Assembly (NCBI GenBank): GCA_964429075.1
Contig: CAYSBA010000009.1
Location: 1 to 11,232, forward strand
Reading direction: 5' to 3'
Length of the DNA stretch: 11,232 bases
Source: CAYSBA01 sp964429075 [NCBI: uncultured bacterium]
GTDB lineage: Bacteria > CAYSBA01
A model generated the notes under the pieces. The model was not told where the DNA came from. It searched no databases and saw only the letters and a list, made by a program, of their open reading frames with translations. This document shows, piece after piece, positions 1 through 8,900 of this stretch. Every line of letters begins with the position of its first letter. Position 1 is the first letter of the stretch. Position numbers and translations under genes: made by a program.

Positions 1-32
1 GGATATATCCCGGGCCTGTTATTTTATATTCT

Positions 33-2039
33 TTATTTTACACATAGATTTACAGTATGTCCCTGATTATCTACCGGGACTGGTGTACAGTTGTAACCAT
101 CAAGGCAATCACTGCTGTCTGAACATATCTCTGAACAGTACCCAATTATTCCTGAACTCAGACAGAGTGCATTATAGCAGGAGTCAAGATTATTAGGATT
201 GCAGGTCTCACCAACAGCAGCACCATTTTCGTAGTTAGTTCCACATATTGTGATCGGATTTGCATTTTCATCTATAAAAATCTGGCATGACTCTCCGTTT
301 TGACAATCTTCATCTTTTGTACAGGCTGTACCAGAACCACTCCAGGGATAGCAAATTCTTGCTGCTGCCTTTGGATCATCGCTTGTATCACAGGGTGTAC
401 CGTTGTCAGATATTGAAAAATTTATCTTTGCACACAACATTCCAGTTGGACAATCATCTGTGGTCTTACACATGCTTGAACATACTCCCCAGCGGTTGGG
501 CTGACAGGGATTATCCACGCAGTTACCATTTGTGGGATCGCATATCTTTCCAGCATCACAGGTTACACCTACACATTTATCCTGCAGGCTACATGTATTG
601 TCTGAGCCACAAAGCATCTCATTTCCACACCAATATCTCTCCCCAGATTGCTGTACGGGAAGCTCACATGTGTCTTTTGTTCCAAAGCACATCCAGCTGA
701 TCTTACATAGATTTGAAGGATCCTCCTGTGTGATGTCAGCATCGTAATTACACTGCTGACCGTAATCAATTTGTCCATCAGGTTCAGAACAGATTCCTTT
801 AAGCTCGCCGTCTGTGGCGCTCAATGTGATTTGGCAGACCTGTCCGGCATCGCAATCAGCATCTCTTTCACAGCTTTTACCTTCTACACAGATCCCCACA
901 AGACCCAACTTATCATCTGAGTCATCACAAGGCGTACCACCATCATCAAGTAACATATAGGTGCCAACACAAGTAAATCCATCTTTACAATCTGCATTGC
1001 TCCTACAAACAGAAGAACAGACGCCCTGTCTTGTTACACCTGCACACTGATCCTGCTGACACTGTCCGTTTTCATCACAAATTTCATTTTCACCGCATGT
1101 AACATCATTACAAGGATTATTTACAGTACATGTCTTCTCGTAGGGATCACATACTAGCTTATTATCATTATCACATGTTGATGGGGTTTTAAAATCGTTT
1201 GTGCATGTATCTTTTGTACCAATACAGAGATACTTATCAGGACAAAGCTCAGAGGGATCAGCATTTCTTATATCCACATCAACATCGCACTGTCCCCACC
1301 TCTGGATCTGGCCACCTGGTGCTCCACAATAATAGTAAATATCAAAAAGTCCAGCAAGCTTACATACCTGACCCTCCGGACAATCGGAATCGTTTGTACA
1401 TGTACTCTTTGGGTTACATATATTTTTCCCATCTATATTGTCACAGCTGTAACCTTCTCTGCAATCAGCATCGGTCTTACAGGTCTTCATACATCTACAA
1501 TATTGTCCATACAAGCTCACCTCTGTGGAACCCTCTGGACATGCCTGTAAGCTGCAGTCGGCAGTACAGTAGCCACCAGGAAGTCCCTGATCCTCAGTAA
1601 AACAACTCTTGTTAGGACCAGCAGCCCTGCAATCATCATCAGAACTGCATGATGCACCGATTGCACCATCCTCTACAGGACATACATTATCAGGGCATTC
1701 GCACTTACCATTATCTGGATTACATACCCTTCCTTCTGGACAATCTACAAGATCACACTTTCCAACACATTTGTTATTCTGTTCATCACATACCTGTGCA
1801 TCTGTACATTGATATTCACACTTTCCATTCTCTTCATTACATTTCTCGCATGGATCACACTTAACGTTTGCACACTTAGATGTTGTTTGCCCTTCGCACT
1901 TACCGGTATCTGCATTACAGGTCTGACCAGAAGGACATTTTACATCTTTACACTTATCCTCCTTTTTACTGCCACAACCTGTGGTCAGAATTATACCTGA
2001 AATCAAAATAAATACAAAAAATAGATCTTTTAACTTCAT
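33..2039 (-). CDS. Cysteine-rich repeat lipoprotein
   Basis: Predicted outer-membrane or surface lipoprotein of 668 residues. The signal peptide runs from MKLKD through a hydrophobic core to LTTG-Cys22, with Gly at +2. I count about 87 Cys (roughly 13%); without the lipid Cys the count is even, which fits full disulphide pairing. Two motif types recur: C-x2-V-x-C-x2-G-x2-C-x4-5-G-x-C (about five copies, mostly at 30-115) and C-x4-D-C-x2-G-x2-C (about eight copies). From residue 131 the protein is built of three units with a 179-residue period. No catalytic motif or transmembrane barrel is visible. As I recall, similar cysteine motifs are frequent in secreted proteins of Myxococcota and relatives, usually without known function. 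Database names for such proteins are often unreliable. It is the last gene visible, 24 bases after the second protease, and both proteases carry a related cysteine module. A binding, adhesion or scaffold role is inferred; it could also be a protease substrate or inhibitor. Confidence 0.85.
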   Translation of the reverse strand: MKLKDLFFVFILISGIILTTGCGSKKEDKCKDVKCPSGQTCNADTGKCEGQTTSKCANVKCDPCEKCNEENGKCEYQCTDAQVCDEQNNKCVGKCDLVDCPEGRVCNPDNGKCECPDNVCPVEDGAIGASCSSDDDCRAAGPNKSCFTEDQGLPGGYCTADCSLQACPEGSTEVSLYGQYCRCMKTCKTDADCREGYSCDNIDGKNICNPKSTCTNDSDCPEGQVCKLAGLFDIYYYCGAPGGQIQRWGQCDVDVDIRNADPSELCPDKYLCIGTKDTCTNDFKTPSTCDNDNKLVCDPYEKTCTVNNPCNDVTCGENEICDENGQCQQDQCAGVTRQGVCSSVCRSNADCKDGFTCVGTYMLLDDGGTPCDDSDDKLGLVGICVEGKSCERDADCDAGQVCQITLSATDGELKGICSEPDGQIDYGQQCNYDADITQEDPSNLCKISWMCFGTKDTCELPVQQSGERYWCGNEMLCGSDNTCSLQDKCVGVTCDAGKICDPTNGNCVDNPCQPNRWGVCSSMCKTTDDCPTGMLCAKINFSISDNGTPCDTSDDPKAAARICYPWSGSGTACTKDEDCQNGESCQIFIDENANPITICGTNYENGAAVGETCNPNNLDSCYNALCLSSGIIGYCSEICSDSSDCLDGYNCTPVPVDNQGHTVNLCVK
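36..575 (-). repeat. 179-residue protein repeat, unit 3
   Basis: Residues 489-668. It begins CVGVTC and carries GVCSSMC and NGTPCDTSDD in register with unit 2. After residue 563 a four-residue shift appears and the FGTKDTC block is replaced by a diverged sequence with two further cysteine motifs, ending the protein. Confidence 0.75.
576..1112 (-). repeat. 179-residue protein repeat, unit 2
   Basis: Residues 310-488. This is the best preserved unit, running from CNDVTC through GVCSSVC, GGTPCDDSDD and FGTKDTC. Its Cys at 310, 315, 345, 371 and 384 are each 179 residues before the matching Cys of unit 3. Confidence 0.8.
1113..1649 (-). repeat. 179-residue protein repeat, unit 1
   Basis: Residues 131-309 of the Cys-rich lipoprotein. 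The C-terminal half is collinear with unit 2: C238, 251, 266, 272, 279 and 304 each lie exactly 179 residues before matching Cys of unit 2, including the shared IGTKDTC/FGTKDTC block. The N-terminal half is more diverged: its C-x4-D-C motif at 187-199 is 158 residues from its likely counterpart. Confidence 0.7.
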
Positions 2040-2045
2040 CTTTGG

Positions 2046-2050
2046 CCTCC
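2046..2050 (-). promoter_or_regulatory. Ribosome-binding site GGAGG of the Cys-rich lipoprotein
   Basis: GGAGG lies 6 bases before the ATG at 2037-2039. The frame also opens at a TTG at 2052-2054, but that codon lies upstream of this Shine-Dalgarno sequence and has none of its own, so the ATG is the start. Confidence 0.85.
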
Positions 2051-2063
2051 ACAATCTTTTAAT

Positions 2064-5000
2064 TTATGGTGATACATAGGCATAAGTCAGGATGCCCATA
2101 TCTCTTAACATATCATACATAATGTTCATAAAAGATTCTCTGCTATCTATCCTGTAACTACAATAATCACCCTCCTGACCATTCAGACACCTCTGAGCAT
2201 ACTCCTTGGCCTCTTTGACAACATTATAAGCTATGCTATCACCGGTGCTGTCCTGAACTCCTACATATATTTTACTTCTAAAGGGTGATTTATAGATTAC
2301 AAGATCACCCTGGCTTTCAAGGGTATCTATTGCATCGTTCAGTTTATCAGAAGATCCAAACACATAAAGCTGGAGAGAATCGTTAAAGGTGGTATCAAAC
2401 CATATGGAATTATATCCTGCGCCGTAGAGAAGTGCATATATCTTGTAAAATATTGAATTTGGTGGTTCCATCATCTGTCTACCTGCATAGCGTTGTTCGA
2501 CAGGGGTATCCCATTTGCCCGTACCTTTTAGGTTGAACATACCCGTAATATCCATACCACCAGCAATCTTGCTTAAGAAATCACCTTCCCAGTAGTCTTT
2601 GTATTCAATCTTGTCTACATGAGGTATTCCATCAGAATCATAGGTAACATCTACAAGTGGCGCAAGGTAGGTTGAGCCGTTTTCAATAAGTGCTTTAAAC
2701 AATTTTGTCACTTCATTCGGGAAGGCATCATAATAATTTAGTGGATATATTACATTATTTGCGAAGGGAAAATACCACTCTCTTGCTGTTAGGGCATCCA
2801 TTGCAAGTACCTTGTCATAATATGTTCCAACACGGGCAATACGATAGATCTGGCCATAGTAGCCCTGTTCAAATACCGTCCAATAGTACTTACCGAAACC
2901 GAGGGGGACCTGAAGTAGTTGAGAGGGATCAGTAGTATTACAATCATTTCTCTGTTCATTTATATTTGTATCTTCGGTGTAATAGCTGCAGAGTTCCCAG
3001 GTGTTGTTGTAGGCGTTGTATTTGTATGTACCAATTGAGGGTTCGGAGAGGACCTTTGCAAAAAAGTTAAGCCCTGTAATGGATGCAGCAAACATATCTG
3101 CAAATTCATCTGTATCAACAAAGTCTTCTTTATAGATTATATTATACATAAGGGCCTGTAGCTGTATCTTTATTCTGTAGTATGTATCAAGAAGCCTGTT
3201 GATATAGTAATATGGGAATGTTGCCCTATATCTTCTAAAGTTATTAAAGATATAACGCCTTTCATACTGTTCAATCGTATTTTCTACAATCTCTAAGGAA
3301 CTCCTTCCTTCATCCCATACATTACAGAAAGGCTGATCATAAACACGCTCATCAGAACAGAACTTATAGTGTGGCCACTTTATACCCTTGGCCTGCATAT
3401 CATCTTCCCAGTTTGAACATAGACCTTTGCCATTGTCCTGGATCTGGCATGTCTGCCCGAATTGATAGCCAGGACAATCCTGATCTGTCTCACAAAAGCT
3501 ACCACCTGGATAATAGAAGACATAATCTCTGTTTGATTTGGACTCGTTTGGTTCTCCGTTGTATATGTCCATAAGCATTCCATAACCAAAGCGAATTGCG
3601 GCATGGTCATACTTACCAAGGCCCATTACTTCGTTGTAGAATTCTCCATCATAGTCCATTACAGAGGAATACTTGTAAAAATCGATGCCTGCAAGCTCCT
3701 GCTCCCTTTTGCGTTCTTTTCGCTGTTGTAAATACTGTTGCCAATCATCACCTGTATAATCACCTGTAGGAGGTTCAATATATGGTAGTGCCTTTTGGTC
3801 TGGATTTATTCCTGTATTGTTTGTACCATTTAATATATCCCAGTATTCATCTCTGTAGTTCTCTTCATCAAATGAGGCAATAAAGTTATGTCTGAGACCC
3901 AGTGTATGACCAACCTCATGAGAAAGTACACCCTTGAAGATCTTCTTTATAATCCAATCGGCCACCTCCTTTTTATGAGTTGTATCTGAGTGATCGATAC
4001 CGAGCTCCTCTTCTGCAGTGTAGATCAATTTTTCAATTGCAAAATCATAGTAGCTATCAAGCCTCAAGATGGTATTATAACGATCTTTTTGCCTCATCTC
4101 TGCCCACTCATTCATAAAGGTGCGGCCTCTCATTGGTGAGATAAGGTCTTTAATATCACCAGGGTAGTTAACACCAAGACTGAATCCATGGGCAAACAAA
4201 AGCTCATCCTGAGACAAAAGTAGATCTTCGTATGATGAACCCTTCAATGCATCAAGTCGACTCCTTAATGAAGATGCTGGCATCCTGTTAAACTCATCAA
4301 GTAGATTGAATTTCTGTCTGATTCTTCCTGCAAACTTCTTTGCAGCATCTTTATCAAGGTTTAATTTCAAAAATTCCTGAGGCAGTCTTTCGGGAAATAC
4401 GTTTTTACCCATATTCTGCATATACTCCCTGACAGACTCACCCATCGCAAAATTCATATCTGAGATATTGTCCTTTATCAGGTCGTATATATCGTATAGA
4501 TAACCCCTGTAGGTCTCAAGAGCACCACCATAGATGTTTGCGACAGCATGAACAATCTCACCTGTTTCTATATCTGCAGATGATGGTCCATAACCGAGTG
4601 GCATTCCAATTGATGGAGTAAAAACATAGTTTATCATGGGATAACGAAGATCGCCAAGCCTCTGATATTCAAAACGATTTTCATTGTCGTTCTGTCTTGT
4701 TGCACCTGCAAGATCTCTGCAGAGCTTCAAAAGATCTTCATCGGTCAAATCTTCTATATTATTACCATTCAGTAAATACTGATAATCTTCGTGTTTTGAA
4801 AGCCACTCTTTTACATTAGATTTACTGCAATTGTTATCTTTAAGTACAAAGACACGCTCAGCCTGTCCCTTTAACTTTACAAGCATCTCCTCAAAGGCAG
4901 CATCCCACCAGTCTACAACCTCCTGTGCCTCGGCCTTATAGCGCTCTGGAAATGCAGGTGATAGATAATATACTATCTGTTTTATCTTACAATCTTCATA

Positions 5001-5930
5001 AGGATGCTCTTTTGAAAAATCGCGGCACTCTGTTACATCATCAGCCCATATATTCCAGCGATCGATCCAGTAATCAAGAAAATCTGTTCTACCCCTGTAA
5101 CGGTTCCAAGTATTCCTCTCCTGTCTGAAATATCCAAACTTCTCAAAAAGATTGTCTGGGTAATACATGGGTTCATAGGTGCTTTTTTCTCTAATCTTAA
5201 GAAAGGAATGTCTTATAGCAACCTGTGCTGGTGCAAGTTCCTGACCTATCGCCTGATAACATAGAGAACCCGGTATCCCCTCACATTCAACAAGATCGGG
5301 GGTAATGGTCACCTTTGTGACTACATCGAAATATACCAGTTCTCCATTATCATACACAAAATTTGGTGCCTGATAATCATCGGGATTCTGCTCGTAGAAT
5401 GTAACAGGGTTTGTTGTCAGTTTATAGCCATAATCAAAGGAATCATAAAGGTTCTCTGAAAAATCTACCCTCATGTATTCCCTCTGCCACCATAGTCTGT
5501 CTCTTGTATTTTCTGTCTCCACATTGTACTCTTCGCCGGTCACAGCATTATAATCCCTCTGGAGGTCAAAATGGGATTCAATCTTAAATGCAACAACAGG
5601 TTCTCCCAGAAAATCCTTATCGTTCTGCTCTCTTGGATACTCGGTGCCTTTTGTCCTTGTGTAAGTTTCGTATCCTATCAGTCTGTCTTTTTCAATCACC
5701 CACTTTATTTTATAGATATAAGGGAAGCTACCCTGAAGACCTTCGAATGCCCAGAATGCTTCATATGGTGCATCAACAACCGTCTGCTGATAGTACCACG
5801 TTCCATTAAACTGGCTCTTTTTTAGCGGGTATTCCTGGATATAGTTTCTCTCACCACGCTTCTGTGCACAGAAGGTGATTGAAAACAGGATCAGAAAAAT
5901 TCCAAAAAGTTTCATATACTTTCTTTTCAT
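2064..5930 (-). CDS. Lipoprotein zinc metalloprotease, metzincin-like (paralogue 2)
   Basis: Predicted secreted zinc endopeptidase of 1288 residues, collinear with the upstream gene product from the first mature residues (RNYIQEYPLKKS versus RNYVQEYPIKKS) to near the end. The signal peptide has a basic start (KRK), a hydrophobic core at 8-20 and a probable lipid Cys21. The residue before the Cys is Phe, which is unusual for a lipobox, so lipidation is less certain than for its paralogue. The zinc site is HEVGHTLGLRH at 671-681, with Glu672 as the base, and the Met-turn SSVMDY is at 755-760. Both are intact, so it should be active. A six-cysteine insert spans 813-869. The EF-hand-like loop of the paralogue is missing, and about 20 extra residues with two Cys (216 and 224) lie after residue 205. 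A DUF4953/DUF5117-like family link is from memory. It sits between its paralogue (13 bases) and the Cys-rich lipoprotein (24 bases), almost certainly in one transcript. Substrate is unknown. Confidence 0.9.
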   Translation of the reverse strand: MKRKYMKLFGIFLILFSITFCAQKRGERNYIQEYPLKKSQFNGTWYYQQTVVDAPYEAFWAFEGLQGSFPYIYKIKWVIEKDRLIGYETYTRTKGTEYPREQNDKDFLGEPVVAFKIESHFDLQRDYNAVTGEEYNVETENTRDRLWWQREYMRVDFSENLYDSFDYGYKLTTNPVTFYEQNPDDYQAPNFVYDNGELVYFDVVTKVTITPDLVECEGIPGSLCYQAIGQELAPAQVAIRHSFLKIREKSTYEPMYYPDNLFEKFGYFRQERNTWNRYRGRTDFLDYWIDRWNIWADDVTECRDFSKEHPYEDCKIKQIVYYLSPAFPERYKAEAQEVVDWWDAAFEEMLVKLKGQAERVFVLKDNNCSKSNVKEWLSKHEDYQYLLNGNNIEDLTDEDLLKLCRDLAGATRQNDNENRFEYQRLGDLRYPMINYVFTPSIGMPLGYGPSSADIETGEIVHAVANIYGGALETYRGYLYDIYDLIKDNISDMNFAMGESVREYMQNMGKNVFPERLPQEFLKLNLDKDAAKKFAGRIRQKFNLLDEFNRMPASSLRSRLDALKGSSYEDLLLSQDELLFAHGFSLGVNYPGDIKDLISPMRGRTFMNEWAEMRQKDRYNTILRLDSYYDFAIEKLIYTAEEELGIDHSDTTHKKEVADWIIKKIFKGVLSHEVGHTLGLRHNFIASFDEENYRDEYWDILNGTNNTGINPDQKALPYIEPPTGDYTGDDWQQYLQQRKERKREQELAGIDFYKYSSVMDYDGEFYNEVMGLGKYDHAAIRFGYGMLMDIYNGEPNESKSNRDYVFYYPGGSFCETDQDCPGYQFGQTCQIQDNGKGLCSNWEDDMQAKGIKWPHYKFCSDERVYDQPFCNVWDEGRSSLEIVENTIEQYERRYIFNNFRRYRATFPYYYINRLLDTYYRIKIQLQALMYNIIYKEDFVDTDEFADMFAASITGLNFFAKVLSEPSIGTYKYNAYNNTWELCSYYTEDTNINEQRNDCNTTDPSQLLQVPLGFGKYYWTVFEQGYYGQIYRIARVGTYYDKVLAMDALTAREWYFPFANNVIYPLNYYDAFPNEVTKLFKALIENGSTYLAPLVDVTYDSDGIPHVDKIEYKDYWEGDFLSKIAGGMDITGMFNLKGTGKWDTPVEQRYAGRQMMEPPNSIFYKIYALLYGAGYNSIWFDTTFNDSLQLYVFGSSDKLNDAIDTLESQGDLVIYKSPFRSKIYVGVQDSTGDSIAYNVVKEAKEYAQRCLNGQEGDYCSYRIDSRESFMNIMYDMLRDMGILTYAYVSP
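3324..3494 (-). other. Six-cysteine insert in protease 2
   Basis: Residues 813-869 hold six Cys, beginning CETDQDCPGYQFGQTC. The module follows the Met-turn region and is conserved in the paralogue, so it is older than the duplication. It resembles the repeated cysteine motif of the neighbouring lipoprotein. Confidence 0.75.
3888..3920 (-). other. Zinc active-site motif HExxHxxGxxH, protease 2
   Basis: Encodes HEVGHTLGLRH followed by Asn-Phe, identical over these positions to the paralogue. The Met-turn methionine is 77 residues after the third His. The site looks complete and functional. Confidence 0.93.
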
Positions 5931-5935
5931 TTTAA

Positions 5936-5940
5936 CCTCC
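5936..5940 (-). promoter_or_regulatory. Ribosome-binding site GGAGG of protease 2
   Basis: GGAGG is centred in the 13-base gap after the previous stop codon and lies 5 bases before the ATG at 5928-5930, supporting that start over the internal ATG five codons later. Confidence 0.85.
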
Positions 5941-5943
5941 TAA

Positions 5944-8900
5944 TTAAAAGACTGCACCGGCCTGTTTAAGATAAAAGTATACAACATCAAGGAAAGATTC
6001 TTTTGTTGTCAATGAATCCATATATCGTGCAGCAAGATTATCATCTCCATTGTTGAGTGCATCCTCATATTTCTGTTTTAGATCAACCAGCTCCTGCACC
6101 ATCTTGTAGGTTATACTCGTCCCTTGCTGATTCTGTACTGCTATATATCTTTTATTTGAAATAGGACTGTAGTATTCAATAACCTCACTTGTTTGTAATA
6201 ACTGAGCAAGATCATCGGATACAGGCTGACCGAGATTGTAAACATAAAGCTGGAGGTTATCTTTATAGGTATTATCAAACCACACACCAAAATTATCAAG
6301 GCTCATCACAAGGGTTATAACCCTTAATACATCAGGTGTTTCTGGATCTATAACTGTCATCCCCTGATATCTGTCTTCCGGTGTACCAGAAGTAGATCCA
6401 GGGCCAAATCCACTCGCAGGACCACCAAAGAAGGTCCTGCTCCACAAATCCTTGTATTCAATCTCTTTAAGATACCCTGTATTGCCATCTACAGATTTTA
6501 CAACTGGCCCAAAATAGGAGTTATCCCCGGCAATTATACTGCCAAACAGTTTGATCATATCAATATCGAATGCATCATAGTAATTAATTGGATATGTCTC
6601 ATCGTTGGCCTGAGGTAACCCCCAATCTCTTGTTGAGAGTGAATATAGGGCCATATATTTGTCCATAAATGTACCTACTCTCTTTACCCTGAAGATCTCA
6701 CCATAGTATCCATCCTCAAACTGTGTCCAGAGGAATTTTCCAAACCCCAGAGGTACCCTCAACACATCGAGATTATTACCAAAATAATTACAATCTGCAT
6801 CTGTTGAATATGCATCACATAGCCTGTACATATTTTTCTCAGTATCGAGGTAGTAGGTACCGTATGCAGGTGTTGCAATGATATCAGTAAAGAATTCCAT
6901 ACCAAGTATTGATGCATTTAACATATCGATTATCCCACCGGGGCCGGTATTGGATGTGAAACCCGGGACATAGAACCATTGATAAAGCATTGCCTGAAGT
7001 TGTAGTCCAATTACACTGAAATATCTCCAGAGACGGTTCACGTAATAGCTCGGGAAGGAATATTTATATCTCCTGAAATTATTAAAGATATATTCCCTCT
7101 CATAGGTCTCTATCATGTTTTCAACAATCTCATAGGAGCTGTATCCCTCATCCCATGTGTTACAGAAGGGTTTGTCATCACGACGTTCATCAGAGCAGAA
7201 GTGATAATGAGGATAAGAAATAGCATCACGGTAGGTCATATCCATGTCCCAATCTGAGCATGTGCCCTTTTCGCCATCCTGAACCTCCTGCCATTCATAG
7301 GCGCCTCCACCGCTCTTTTGCACATACTTCCCACATCGTTGTCCGTAATTGTATCCTGGACAATCTTCATCCTTTGTACAAAACTGACCACCCATGTAAT
7401 AGTGAACATTTATTCTATTTGAATACTCTTCATTGGGGGCACCGTCATAGACCTCAACGAGTCCACCATATCCAAACTTAATGGCAGCTATGTCATACTT
7501 ACCAACACCCTCTTTTACATGATAGAACTGACCGCCGTAATCCATTATCGATGAGAAGGTATAGAGATCAACACCAGCCTTTTCCTGATCTGCCTTTCTC
7601 TGCCTGTAGGCATCTACATAGGCCTGCCAGTCGCTGTCGGTATAATCACCAGAAGGCATATCAACATCTGGAAGAGGATTACCCTCATTATCATCATTCA
7701 ACCCAGATTTATTGGTTCCATTTATTATGTCCCAATAGGCCTGAAAATAGTTTTCCTTATCAAAAGAGGCCTCAAAGTTATGCCTCAAACCAAGAGTGTG
7801 TCCAACCTCATGTGCCATAACGCCTGTATAGATATACTTATCTACCCAATCGACAACTGCCTCTCTTGTAGGTGTAATACCCTCTTTCTGAAGCTCTTTC
7901 TCAGCCCTGTTAAACAAAGCATTCCAGGAATAATCTGTATAAAAGGTAGGCCTATATAGTGTATTGTATGCAAGATATTTATCTATCTCATTCATCCTTG
8001 CAAAATAGTCATCCTGCCTGAGCGGGGAGACACTATCAAGAACATCATTGTTTAGATAGGCATCCACATTAAAACCAAAACCAAGGAGAATCTCATCATT
8101 TATAAGATCCTTTTCGAGTTTGGTACCTTTCAATTTGCTGGCAACCTGATGCAGTAGTTTTGGATCCATATTTTTCAGTTCTTCCAGCTTATCTCTGAGA
8201 TCGTTCAAATGTCCTGTTACATACTGGATAAATTCACCATCGAATGGTCTTGGTACAGGTTTATAGTACTTTATGTTCTCTGTATGTTCGAAATATTCTC
8301 TTATATGTTCACTCTCTTCTATATCGCTGTCAGATAGATATCCATGTATGAGGTCGTAATAGTCATAGAGATATCCTCTGTAATAGTCCTGAATTGCACC
8401 ATAAATATTGGCGATACCATGTATTATTTCACCGGTTTCAACATCTGCAGATGAAGGGCCATAGCCCCATGGTGATGCAGAATTTGTATCGTATATATAG
8501 TTTATCATAGAGTAACGAAGGTCTCCAGGACGCTGAAAAGTAAATCTGTTGGGATCTGGTGTATAGTTATCATCTGCACCATAGCGGTATCTATCTTTGT
8601 TTTTATCTCTCGATTCAACATAAAGGTCTCTGCATATTGGAAGTAGATTATCGGTAGTTATAGCATCGAGCGATCCTGCATATTTTTCAACAATATACAT
8701 GTACTGATCGTGACTCTCTACGTAATTCTTTACATTTTCTACATTGCAGTCGTTATCTTTGAGTACAAATACATCCTCTTCCTCGCCTTTTAGCTCCTTC
8801 ATTACTTCACGAAAGGCCCTGTTCCACGATTCAACAGCCTTAAATGTCAGATCTTTATATTTTTCTGGATAGGCAGGAGAAAGATAGTACACAATCTTTT

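Noticed and set aside
1-32. Short palindromes GGATATATCC (1-10) and CCCGGG after the last stop codon, as terminator or operator
   Set aside because: The GGATATATCC arms are only five bases with no loop or T-run, and the sequence stops at the window edge; no real support for a site.
287-700. Plus-strand open frame of 137 codons, and several others opposite the Cys-rich gene
   Set aside because: Antisense to a clear coding gene, with no ribosome-binding site or recognisable domain; composition is that expected from the reverse of Cys/Asp-rich codons.
36-1649. Repeated cysteine-coding segments as a DNA repeat array or CRISPR
   Set aside because: The periodicity is at protein level with diverged DNA; there are no identical direct repeats or regular spacers.
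2052-2054. TTG as the start of the Cys-rich lipoprotein
   Set aside because: It lies upstream of the GGAGG that serves the ATG at 2037-2039 and has no ribosome-binding site of its own.
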